In this document: in pieces, positions 24,476 to 32,347 of the stretch | Layout: each line of letters begins with the position of its first letter | Numbering within the stretch: the first letter of the stretch is position 1 | Assembly (NCBI GenBank): GCA_033809515.1 | Contig: JAPXLN010000003.1 | Span: 60,000-123,999, forward strand | From: JAPXLN01 sp033809515 | Lineage (GTDB): Bacteria > Bacillota > Sulfobacillia > Fermentithermobacillales > Fermentithermobacillaceae | Direction of reading: 5' to 3' | Length of the DNA: 64,000 nt | The notes under the pieces: generated by a model | What the model was told of the DNA's origin: nothing | What the model saw: only the letters and a program-made list of their open reading frames with translations | Databases searched by the model: none | Program-made: the position numbers and the translations under genes

Positions 24476-25373
24476 AGAGAGCTTCTCAAGAAGCGTCAAA
24501 GAAGAACTGGCCAAGGCGACAGTCCCGGGCACTGCGGCAGCGTTCTGGGAGGCCCATGCGCTACGGCGCTTCTTGTGTGATTCGCCGTCAGATTCCCCCT
24601 CAAGCGGCCTCGAGACAACTCTTGCGGCTGAACCCTTTCTGCTTAGACGCCTTTACTATCTGGAAAGACAAGGTTCAGGACTGCATCCTTCGTTCAAGCG
24701 CCAAGCTCACGGCGGGAACAGAACACGCCCAAACCGTAAAGTGCAGGCCAAGGCAAGAATCGATAAGATAAGGCCCTCCCCGGATCTTCTCGTAAGAGAT
24801 GAAACGTGCAGGCGAGCTTACCTAAGAGGAGTTTTTCTGGCAAAGGGTTACGTTGCCTCTCCCCTGAAAACCCATCATCTGGAACTGGCGCTCCCTAACA
24901 AGAGAGAAGCTCTCCTAGTACAGTCGCTTATATCTGTCGAAGGCCTGCGGGCAGGCCTGATCAAGCGCCGCTCATCATGGGTAGTCTACATGAAAAATGC
25001 CGGCCACATAGTTGAGTTCCTCAAAATGACCGGAGCATCAAACTCCCTCCTAAAATACGAAGACATACGGGTCAGAAAATCGCTGAAGAACTCGGTTCAG
25101 CGGCTCGTCAACATGGACCGTGCAAACGTATCTCGGTCAGTGGAAGCTTCTCTGAAACAGCTTGAGCATATTCGGATTATAGACCAGGAAAAAGGGCTTT
25201 CCCACCTACCGCCGGCTCTTCGGGAGCTGGCCAGGCTCCGGATTCTTAACCCGGGCCTAAGTCTTGAAGAACTAGGGGAGTTGCTCAACCCTCCTGCCTC
25301 TAAGTCTGCAGTCAACCACAGGTTTCGCCGCATAGCTAAGATTGCTGAGAACCTTGCAGGCGAGAAAGAATAG
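24468..25373 (+). CDS. whiA: WhiA, sporulation/division DNA-binding protein
   Basis: The N-terminal KESFSRSVKEELAK is the WhiA start, followed by a LAGLIDADG-like domain (LRGVFLAKGYVASPLKTHHLELAL) and a C-terminal helix-turn-helix (ELARLRILNPGLSLEELGELL...KSAVNHRFRRI). WhiA controls sporulation in Streptomyces and affects Z-ring formation and chromosome segregation in Bacillus. The stretch around residues 65-100 is basic and looser than usual. It ends the rapZ-yvcK-whiA operon, convergent with the 130-aa gene. Confidence 0.95.
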   Translation: MGKESFSRSVKEELAKATVPGTAAAFWEAHALRRFLCDSPSDSPSSGLETTLAAEPFLLRRLYYLERQGSGLHPSFKRQAHGGNRTRPNRKVQAKARIDKIRPSPDLLVRDETCRRAYLRGVFLAKGYVASPLKTHHLELALPNKREALLVQSLISVEGLRAGLIKRRSSWVVYMKNAGHIVEFLKMTGASNSLLKYEDIRVRKSLKNSVQRLVNMDRANVSRSVEASLKQLEHIRIIDQEKGLSHLPPALRELARLRILNPGLSLEELGELLNPPASKSAVNHRFRRIAKIAENLAGEKE

Positions 25374-25427
25374 ACAGCGCGCGCCGCTGTACGTTATCTG
25401 GAGGAAAGCAACGCGCGCCGCCTTCAA

Positions 25428-25820
25428 TCACTCAACTACCACCTCAATGTGTTCCCCGGACTCCTCGTCCGTCACATCCACAAACTTGCCGGTGAAGCCA
25501 TGGGTCAGGGCTGCTCCAAGCTCCTCAAGGTTAACGCCCATCCCGTTTAGATCAACCCCTCCAACCGATGCGAATTTGCCCCCAACTCTGAGGGCCCATT
25601 CCACAACACCCATGGGAAGGTTTACGGATACCTTGGGTTTTCCGGTACCAAGATCCGTAATCCGAACTCGCAACCATTTGGCCCTAACCGGAGCTGCTGC
25701 GGGCCTATCCTCAACCACAGGCTCCAGGGCCTCAAGGATCTTCACGGCCTCCTCGACAGTGACTTTACCTTCCTTTACCATATTCAAAACTCGAACCCGT
25801 TCTTCCTCCAATTCTCGCAA
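25428..25820 (-). CDS. Small protein with N-terminal SHOCT-like helical hairpin
   Basis: A 130-residue protein. Residues 8-32 (RVLNMVKEGKVTVEEAVKILEAL) are a SHOCT-like hairpin of the kind found in YvlB/LiaX-type proteins. After a Pro/Ala linker comes a beta-rich part (WLRVRITDLGTGKPKVSVNLPMGVVEWAL) seen in conserved Bacillota proteins. It follows the DUF4097 gene by 8 bp and is the last of a three-gene set sharing the hairpin. TTG 25820 is the frame start; TTG 25811 is an alternative with better SD distance. An envelope-stress role is suggested by LiaX-like neighbours only. Confidence 0.75.
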   Translation of the reverse strand: MRELEEERVRVLNMVKEGKVTVEEAVKILEALEPVVEDRPAAAPVRAKWLRVRITDLGTGKPKVSVNLPMGVVEWALRVGGKFASVGGVDLNGMGVNLEELGAALTHGFTGKFVDVTDEESGEHIEVVVE

Positions 25821-25828
25821 GCCCCCTC

Positions 25829-27013
25829 TTACAGAGATACAGTGACCCTCCCCATAGCAGTGGATGCCTTCAGCACCCCCTTTGGGGATGCCTCAGCAAA
25901 GTCTCTGGTCTCAGCCTTGTACCGCTTGGCGAACTTCTCCCTGGAATCGTCTACCAGTACGTTGGCGTCCTCCATGCCGCTCACGTCCAGCTTCCCCATA
26001 ACCGTTGAAAGGTCAACAGAATAGGCGACGCCGGGTTCCCTGTGAATCTTCGCCTCGATCCTTCCATTGGCGGTATCCAGGTTCCATGTTCCGGCACCCC
26101 GGAGGTCGACCTCAACACGACCGTTTGCAGTATCCGCCCTCAAGTCAGATGCGCGTCCTCTGTACTCGATCCTTCCGTTGGCGGTATCCAGGTCAACGCT
26201 ATCAAAGTCAGCGCCCTCAACTTCAATCCGTCCGTTTGCGCTGTCAGCCTTAATCCGAGACCCAGAGACACCACTTACATTGACTCGGCCGTTAGACGTA
26301 TCAAGCAGCAAAGCGGCCTTTCTGTCTTTGGGAAGGGTCAACCGGAAGCGTACCGACAACTGCCGCAACCACCGCTGCCCGTCCCTGGCTGTTGCCTTCA
26401 ACACGAGACCGTCCTGGGAGAAATCATAGGCGTCTTTGCTGATCTCCCGGGCTTCATCCTCACTGGAAGCATTGACCTTCTTGGTGACTACCAGACGATA
26501 GCTTGCATCATCCCACGTATCCACGGTAATGTGTCCGTTCCCGGTTGAGAGAGATACCTGAACTTCCCCCTCACCGGTAAATTCCCCCATGATCTCTTCC
26601 TTCAGTTCAAACCCGGGCCCTCCTGAATAGCCCCCTGCAAACATCCGGCTAATCAGCTTTCCCAGGTTGCCTGCAGCTTCACCGGCTACCTGACCAACCC
26701 TAGCCTCTTCACGAGCAGCTTCTTTGGCAACGGTTTCCGCCAAGCCCTCAGTCAGACCCTCAGTCAAACCCTCAGTCAGACCCTCCACATGCTTCGTAGC
26801 TTCCCTGGCAGCTTTCTCGGCAGCCTTGATGGCACGCTCAACGCTCTGCTCAACGGTGGTGCGGACTACAGCCTTATCCGGCTTCCTTGTGACCGGTTGA
26901 GTCTTAGTCTGAGTCGCCCCGCCCAGAGCGCGCAGCAGTCCAGCCCCTTCTTCAGGCGTGATCTTGCCGTCGCTGACCATCTGCAGGATCATAAGCTTCT
27001 CGTCTTTTGACAC
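25829..27013 (-). CDS. DUF4097 beta-repeat protein with SHOCT-like N-terminal hairpin
   Basis: Residues 5-30 (KLMILQMVSDGKITPEEGAGLLRAL) are a SHOCT-like hairpin. A long amphipathic Ala/Glu-rich stretch with the tetrapeptide TEGL repeated follows (about 75-95). From about 140 comes the DUF4097 region with recurring DTANGRIE/DSANGRIE turns every 18-22 residues, typical of a right-handed beta solenoid. No signal peptide is visible. LiaX and YvlB relatives take part in envelope stress responses. The GTG start has GGAGGAAGAAAG. It lies between the DUF2089 gene and the 130-aa gene. Confidence 0.85.
   Translation of the reverse strand: MSKDEKLMILQMVSDGKITPEEGAGLLRALGGATQTKTQPVTRKPDKAVVRTTVEQSVERAIKAAEKAAREATKHVEGLTEGLTEGLTEGLAETVAKEAAREEARVGQVAGEAAGNLGKLISRMFAGGYSGGPGFELKEEIMGEFTGEGEVQVSLSTGNGHITVDTWDDASYRLVVTKKVNASSEDEAREISKDAYDFSQDGLVLKATARDGQRWLRQLSVRFRLTLPKDRKAALLLDTSNGRVNVSGVSGSRIKADSANGRIEVEGADFDSVDLDTANGRIEYRGRASDLRADTANGRVEVDLRGAGTWNLDTANGRIEAKIHREPGVAYSVDLSTVMGKLDVSGMEDANVLVDDSREKFAKRYKAETRDFAEASPKGVLKASTAMGRVTVSL
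26745..26785 (-). repeat. 12-bp tandem repeat encoding (TEGL)n
   Basis: CCCTCAGTCAGA is repeated three times with one change, plus a partial fourth copy, inside the DUF4097 gene. On the coding strand it gives successive TEGL tetrapeptides in a predicted helix. Confidence 0.85.
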
Positions 27014-27081
27014 CTTTCTTCCTCCTTCGGGTCCGCCCTTGATCTTTGCCTTCTATCCCCGGCACAGGGCCAACCCCTACC

Positions 27082-27477
27082 CTACCTCTCAGCTAGGTTG
27101 CGAAGACGCCTGGTGGCCTCCTGAGGCGTTATCTCGCCACGGCTGAGTTTGTCGATAATGTCCTTCTTCTGTTCAGTCCGTTCCTCTTCCGAACTCCCAT
27201 CGCCGGAAGGCACAGAGTAGCCCATGGCTCTGACAAGACTCTCAAGCCTGTTTCGAACCGTCGGGTACGAGATTCCCAACTCCTTCTCAACTTCTCGAAT
27301 GTTGCCCCTGTTCTTGATGAATACCTCTGCAAACTCCCGTTGTTCAGGTTCGAGTTTGCAAAACTTGCAGAGATCAAAGCGACCCGAAATCCGAGTCCTG
27401 CATGCCGGACACTGGAGTTCAGAGACTTCCATAGCTTCATGACAAACAGGACACCTGCCGATTACCTCATTCCCCAT
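27082..27477 (-). CDS. DUF2089-family zinc-ribbon/helix-turn-helix regulator with C-terminal SHOCT-like hairpin
   Basis: Two CxxC knuckles at the N-terminus (CPVCHEAMEVSELQCPAC) plus CKFC form a zinc ribbon. Next is a helix-turn-helix (IREVEKELGISYPTVRNRLESLVRAMGY). The last 28 residues (KKDIIDKLSRGEITPQEATRRL) repeat the hairpin found at the start of the two downstream proteins. ATG 27477 is chosen, with SD GGAAGGTGAG 6 nt upstream; the frame is open to GTG 27492, which would fall on the expected transcription start. A role as regulator of this small operon is inferred. Confidence 0.85.
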   Translation of the reverse strand: MGNEVIGRCPVCHEAMEVSELQCPACRTRISGRFDLCKFCKLEPEQREFAEVFIKNRGNIREVEKELGISYPTVRNRLESLVRAMGYSVPSGDGSSEEERTEQKKDIIDKLSRGEITPQEATRRLRNLAER

Positions 27478-27497
27478 TTTCTCACCTTCCACGGTAT

Positions 27498-27526
27498 AAT
27501 TTACAGTGCTGACTGAACAAAGTCAA
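27498..27526 (-). promoter_or_regulatory. SigA-type promoter of the DUF2089 operon
   Basis: On the minus strand TTGACT (27526-27521), a 17-nt spacer and TAAATT (27503-27498) stand just before the gene. The expected start lies near 27491, leaving a leader of about 14 nt with the SD. Confidence 0.65.
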
Positions 27527-27545
27527 TATAGACCTTAACTTATTT

Positions 27546-27557
27546 TATCTATAGATA
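27546..27557. promoter_or_regulatory. 12-bp perfect palindrome upstream of the DUF2089 promoter
   Basis: TATCTATAGATA is self-complementary and sits about 20 bp upstream of the -35 box, in the short gap after uvrC. A protein binding site is possible but unsupported beyond symmetry. Confidence 0.35.
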
Positions 27558-27594
27558 TTGTATGTTAAACGTGCATAGCGGATCTTTCTATGGA

Positions 27595-29511
27595 CTAGTG
27601 AGGATCGTTAAGATGGGAGACTATCTTCCCGGCTAACTGCAGACCAATGCCCTTCACCCGGGCTATTTCCTCAACAGACGCTTTCCGTAGAGTCTCAACA
27701 TCGCCAAACACATCCATAAGAGCTCTTGCCCGTGCCTGACCGATACCGGGCACTTTGGTCAAAGCTGAATCCAAGGCTTTCCTCTCTCGCAACTTGCGAT
27801 GATAGGTCAAGGCAGACCTGTGGGCTTCATCACGTAACCTCATGACCAAATACAGTGCGCCCGAATCTCTGGGCAGCAAGACCGGATCCGAACGACCAGG
27901 AACGAAGAGCTCCTCTTTTTTCTCAGCTAACCCTGCCAGCGGGATCTTCAGCCCCAACTCATCCAGCACTTCCTTGGCCGCTGAAACCTGACCTTTCCCG
28001 CCATCAACAACGATGAGGTCGGGGAAGGCCGAGAACCTGCCGGCCCTGCCCGTTGCGGCCAATTTCTCGCGATCTTTGAAACCTCGTTGAAACCTTCTCC
28101 ACAGCGCTTCTTGTATCATGGCGTAATCATCAGGCTTGCCCTGAACGCTCATTCGAAACTGCCTATACTGTGTCTTGTCGGGAAAGCCTTCTGTAAGGAC
28201 TACCATGGAAGCCACGGCCTGGTGCCCTGAAATGTTTGAGACGTCATATCCCTCAACGCGTCCCGGCGGCCTAGAAAGCCCCAGAGATTCAGCTAGCTGT
28301 TCCAGGGCCTCGCCTATAGCTTGCCGCTCCCTTTCACGCCTGGGAACATACTCTATCATAAGAGCTCTGGCGTTATCTTCAGCCATACCCATAAGCTCTT
28401 TAAGACGTCCTCGTTGCGGAACCCGTATTCTTACCTGAGACCTGAGCCCTGAACTGTCCATTCCACGAGCGGTCAGGAACTCCTCCAGGTTCGGCTGTGA
28501 GACCACATGGTGAGACAGAAGCACCTGCCGGGGGATAAAAGACGCAGCTGAGTAATACTGAGTCATAAAGGCCTCAAGAACGTCACCTGGCTGTGAATCT
28601 CCTGTTCCCGTCAACACAAATCCTTCTCTGCCGCACAGCCTGCCCTCGCGGACCGGAAGAAGAACCACAAAAGACATGTCCGACTGCTGAGCTAACCCGA
28701 GTACGTCTGTATCCTGCATGCCGGGAGACACGATCTTCTGACGCTGAGTCACATCATCAAGGCAGCCGATCTGATCCCTGACCCTGGCAGCATTCTCAAA
28801 ATCAAGGACACTGGCGTAGTCCACCATCTGCTTCTCAAGTTCCGCCCTGACGCGGCTGTGTTTGCCCTCAAGAAACCGGACAACCTGCTCTATGGTTCTT
28901 TTGTAAAGAGACGGATCCAGCCTACCCGTACATGGTCCCAGGCAACGGCCGATCTGGTAATCAAGGCAAGGCCTTACAGCTTGAGCCAAAGCTGCGTCGG
29001 AACAGCTTCGATAGGGAAAAGCCCGCCTCAGAAGCGAGAGGGTTTCCCTTACTGAGCCAGACCTGGTAAACGGGCCGAAATACTTCGCCCCGTCGTTCTT
29101 CACCCTCCGGACCACGGTGACCCGGGGCCACTCTTCATCCAGTCCGACCCTTATGTAGGGGTAAGTCTTGTCGTCACGAAGCAGGATGTTATACTTCGGC
29201 CTGTGTTTTTTTATCAGCGTCAACTCGAGAATGAGGGCCTCAACCTCTGAGTCTACGGTGATGGTTTCAAGGCCCGCAACTCTCTCCATAAGAACCGCGG
29301 TCTTGGGGGACAATCGCGCTGCAAAGTAGGATCTGACTCGCTTTCTCAGGTCTTTTGCCTTACCGACATACAGTATCTCTCCGTTTGCATCTCTGAAGGC
29401 ATAGACGCCGGGAGTTTCAGGGATGTCTTCTACCCTGGCCGCCAGGTCGAAACGGCTTCCCCTGAAGCCTGTCCACGCTTTTCCCTGGTAGTCACCGAAA
29501 GACTGCTTCAT
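27595..29511 (-). CDS. uvrC: Excinuclease ABC subunit C
   Basis: The nuclease that makes both incisions in nucleotide excision repair. A GIY-YIG domain (TPGVYAFRDANGEILYVGKAKDLRKR) at the N-terminus, a UVR motif (about residue 205), the RNase H-like domain (VEGYDVSNISGHQAVASMVV, DLIVVDGGKGQVSAA) and a C-terminal helix-hairpin-helix pair (LTKVPGIGQARARALMDVFG) are all present. ATG 29511 has GGAG 9 nt upstream; the frame is open to 29532. It overlaps the 3' end of uvrA by 20 bp. Confidence 0.97.
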   Translation of the reverse strand: MKQSFGDYQGKAWTGFRGSRFDLAARVEDIPETPGVYAFRDANGEILYVGKAKDLRKRVRSYFAARLSPKTAVLMERVAGLETITVDSEVEALILELTLIKKHRPKYNILLRDDKTYPYIRVGLDEEWPRVTVVRRVKNDGAKYFGPFTRSGSVRETLSLLRRAFPYRSCSDAALAQAVRPCLDYQIGRCLGPCTGRLDPSLYKRTIEQVVRFLEGKHSRVRAELEKQMVDYASVLDFENAARVRDQIGCLDDVTQRQKIVSPGMQDTDVLGLAQQSDMSFVVLLPVREGRLCGREGFVLTGTGDSQPGDVLEAFMTQYYSAASFIPRQVLLSHHVVSQPNLEEFLTARGMDSSGLRSQVRIRVPQRGRLKELMGMAEDNARALMIEYVPRRERERQAIGEALEQLAESLGLSRPPGRVEGYDVSNISGHQAVASMVVLTEGFPDKTQYRQFRMSVQGKPDDYAMIQEALWRRFQRGFKDREKLAATGRAGRFSAFPDLIVVDGGKGQVSAAKEVLDELGLKIPLAGLAEKKEELFVPGRSDPVLLPRDSGALYLVMRLRDEAHRSALTYHRKLRERKALDSALTKVPGIGQARARALMDVFGDVETLRKASVEEIARVKGIGLQLAGKIVSHLNDPH

Positions 29512-32347
29512 GCTCATGCTCTCCTGCACCAAGTATGCCTCTAAGGTACTTACCTGTGTAGGAGACTTCAGACGCAGCTACCTCTTCGGGGGTACCCGTA
29601 GCTATGACGAAGCCGCCTTCATCTCCGCCTTCGGGGCCCAGGTCGATAATGTAATCTGCACACTTGACCACGTCCGGGTTATGCTCAATAACCACTATAG
29701 TACTGCCTGCATCCACCAACCGCTGGAGCACATCCAGCAGTTTCTTGACGTCGTCAAAGTGCAGTCCTGTGGTGGGCTCATCCAGGATATATAAGGTCCG
29801 GTCGTTTCCCCGGCGGGACAGCTCTGTGGCAAGTTTCACCCTTTGAGCTTCACCGCCGGAAAGGGTTGTAGCGCTCTGCCCAAGCTGTATGTAACCCAGG
29901 CCTACATCGGATATTGTCTTGAGACGCCGCTGGATAGGAGGCACATCGGCGAAAAGCTCCAGGGCCTCGTCTACGGTCATTGACAAAACGTCAGCAATGT
30001 TCTTGCCGCGGTACCGTACTTCCAGAGTCTGGCTGTTGTACCGCTTGCCCTTGCACACTTCACAGGGAACATACACATCAGGCAAAAACTGCATCTCTAT
30101 TTTTATGATTCCGTCGCCTCTGCAGGCTTCACACCGCCCGCCGCGCACGTTGAAGCTGAACCTCCCAGGCTTGTAACCGCGAAGCCTGGCCTCAGGCGTC
30201 ATGGAGAAGAGTGACCGTATCTCCGTGAAAACGCCTGTGTATGTTGCCGGGTTTGACCTGGGAGTCCTGCCAATAGGCGACTGGTCTATGTTTATGACTT
30301 TGTCCAGATGCTCGATGCCCGTCAGCGAGTCATGATCACCGGGCCTGACCCTTGCACCGCCAAGGACCGAAGCAAGTTTCTTGTAAAGAACCTCGTTTAC
30401 CAGCGTGCTCTTGCCCGAACCCGAAACCCCGGTGACGCAGGTAAACAGTCCCAGGGGAATGTCCGCGCTTATGTTCTTGAGATTGTGCTGTCTTACACCT
30501 GCCAGGTGCAAAATACGCCCATCGCCTTTACGACGGGCCGGAATATCTATGCGCCTTTTGCCCGTCAGATACTGGCCCGTAATCGACCGGGGGTTTCTCA
30601 TGATATCCGCTACGGTCCCCGACGCCGTCACATGGCCGCCCTTCTCCCCCGCTCCAGGACCCACGTCTATCACATAGTCGGCGCACCTTATGGTGTCTTC
30701 ATCATGCTCCACAACAATAACCGTGTTACCCTGATCCCTCAATTGCATGATAGTACCCAATAGCTTGCTGCAATCTCTGGGATGCAGCCCTACGCTGGGC
30801 TCATCCAGAACGTACAGCACGCCAACCAGACCTGAGCCAATTTGAGTGGCAAGACGAATCCTCTGAGCTTCGCCTCCTGCGAGGGTACTCGCCTGCCTGG
30901 ACAGAGTAAGGTAATCAAGTCCCACGTTCGCCAAAAAACGAAGCCTTGACTCGATCTGCTTGATCACCTGATGGCCGATAAGCTGATCTCTGGACGTCAA
31001 CTCCAACCCCTCAAGAAAAGCAAGAGCTCTCTTTACTGTCATATTCGTAAACTCAGAGATGCTCCTGTCACCGACGGTCACAGCCAGAGCTTCAGGTTTC
31101 AGACGCGCACCTTTGCAGGCAAGACATGGCTTGGCCGCCATATACTCCTCAACCCAAGCCCGAACACCCTCGCTGGGTGCGTTATTGTAACGGCGTTCCA
31201 GGTTCGGAATGACCCCCTCATACGTAACCACGCGCTCGCTTTTGCGCCCGTAAGAGTTCTCATACCGGAACCGTACCTTCTCTCCCGGCAGTCCGTACAA
31301 GATTGCGTCTATGTGTTCAGGCTTGACTGAATCCACCGGCACATCAGTAGGGATCCCCAGATGCTCGGTAACAGCCGAAAGGAGCTGCGCGTAGTAACCG
31401 TCCGGAGCTCCGTTCCATGGAGCTATGGCCCCATCAGACAGAGACTTCCGGGTATCAGGAATCACCAGCTCCGGTTCAATCTCCATGTTGACACCTAATC
31501 CATGACATGAGGGACAGGCACCAAAGGGATTATTGAAGGAAAACAACCTAGGTTCCAGTTCTGGGATGCTTACGCCACAATCGGGGCACGCGAGGGATTG
31601 GCTGAAAACCCAATCTGCGTCGCCCTCTATGGCAACAACCAGCATGTCCCCTGAAAGCCCAAGGCAAACCTCTATGGAATCCACAAGTCTGGACCGGATA
31701 TTGGGTCGGCGGATGAGCCTGTCCACTACTACCTCAATGGTATGCTTTTTCTGTTTGGCCAGTCGCTTGCCAAGAAACTCCTGGAGCTCACCGAAGACGC
31801 CATCCACACGAACCCTTACGAATCCGGCCCTTTGGATGTCATCAAAAACCTTTTCATGCTCTCCCTTTCTGCCTCGCACCAAAGGCGCCATCAAAGAAAA
31901 CCTGGTGCCTTCAAGCAAAGTCTCTATCCTATCAGCTATCTGGTCTACTGTCTGTTTTTCAACGGGTTTGCCGCATACCGGACAATGGGGACGCCCTATG
32001 CGGGCATACAGCAGTCTCAGGTAATCGTATATCTCAGTCACTGTGCCTACAGTCGACCGGGGATTCCTGGCTCCTGACTTCTGATCGATAGAGATAGATG
32101 GCGAAAGCCCCTCTATGGAATCTACATCGGGCTTATCCATGAGGCCCAGGAACTGCCGGGCATATGCAGACAAAGACTCTACGTATCGTCGTTGACCCTC
32201 AGCATAAATCGTATCAAAAGCTAAGGAACTCTTGCCTGAGCCTGAGACCCCCGTTATTACCGTGAGTTCATCCCGTGGTATTTCAACGTCGATGTTCTTG
32301 AGATTATGCTGGCGTGCGCCTTTGACTATGATCTTATTCTTCAACAT
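29492..32347 (-). CDS. uvrA: Excinuclease ABC subunit A
   Basis: Damage-recognition ATPase with two ABC modules: Walker A GVSGSGKSSL near the N-terminus and GVSGSGKSTL near residue 635, with ABC signatures LAGGEAQRIRLA and LSGGEAQRVKLA. Zinc-finger Cys pairs are visible (CPDCG...CPSCHG and CEACRGDG...CEVCKG). ATG 32347 is chosen (GAGGAG 6 nt upstream), giving 951 residues. The start overlaps the uvrB stop by 14 bp, so uvrB-uvrA-uvrC are tightly coupled. Confidence 0.97.
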   Translation of the reverse strand: MLKNKIIVKGARQHNLKNIDVEIPRDELTVITGVSGSGKSSLAFDTIYAEGQRRYVESLSAYARQFLGLMDKPDVDSIEGLSPSISIDQKSGARNPRSTVGTVTEIYDYLRLLYARIGRPHCPVCGKPVEKQTVDQIADRIETLLEGTRFSLMAPLVRGRKGEHEKVFDDIQRAGFVRVRVDGVFGELQEFLGKRLAKQKKHTIEVVVDRLIRRPNIRSRLVDSIEVCLGLSGDMLVVAIEGDADWVFSQSLACPDCGVSIPELEPRLFSFNNPFGACPSCHGLGVNMEIEPELVIPDTRKSLSDGAIAPWNGAPDGYYAQLLSAVTEHLGIPTDVPVDSVKPEHIDAILYGLPGEKVRFRYENSYGRKSERVVTYEGVIPNLERRYNNAPSEGVRAWVEEYMAAKPCLACKGARLKPEALAVTVGDRSISEFTNMTVKRALAFLEGLELTSRDQLIGHQVIKQIESRLRFLANVGLDYLTLSRQASTLAGGEAQRIRLATQIGSGLVGVLYVLDEPSVGLHPRDCSKLLGTIMQLRDQGNTVIVVEHDEDTIRCADYVIDVGPGAGEKGGHVTASGTVADIMRNPRSITGQYLTGKRRIDIPARRKGDGRILHLAGVRQHNLKNISADIPLGLFTCVTGVSGSGKSTLVNEVLYKKLASVLGGARVRPGDHDSLTGIEHLDKVINIDQSPIGRTPRSNPATYTGVFTEIRSLFSMTPEARLRGYKPGRFSFNVRGGRCEACRGDGIIKIEMQFLPDVYVPCEVCKGKRYNSQTLEVRYRGKNIADVLSMTVDEALELFADVPPIQRRLKTISDVGLGYIQLGQSATTLSGGEAQRVKLATELSRRGNDRTLYILDEPTTGLHFDDVKKLLDVLQRLVDAGSTIVVIEHNPDVVKCADYIIDLGPEGGDEGGFVIATGTPEEVAASEVSYTGKYLRGILGAGEHEHEAVFR

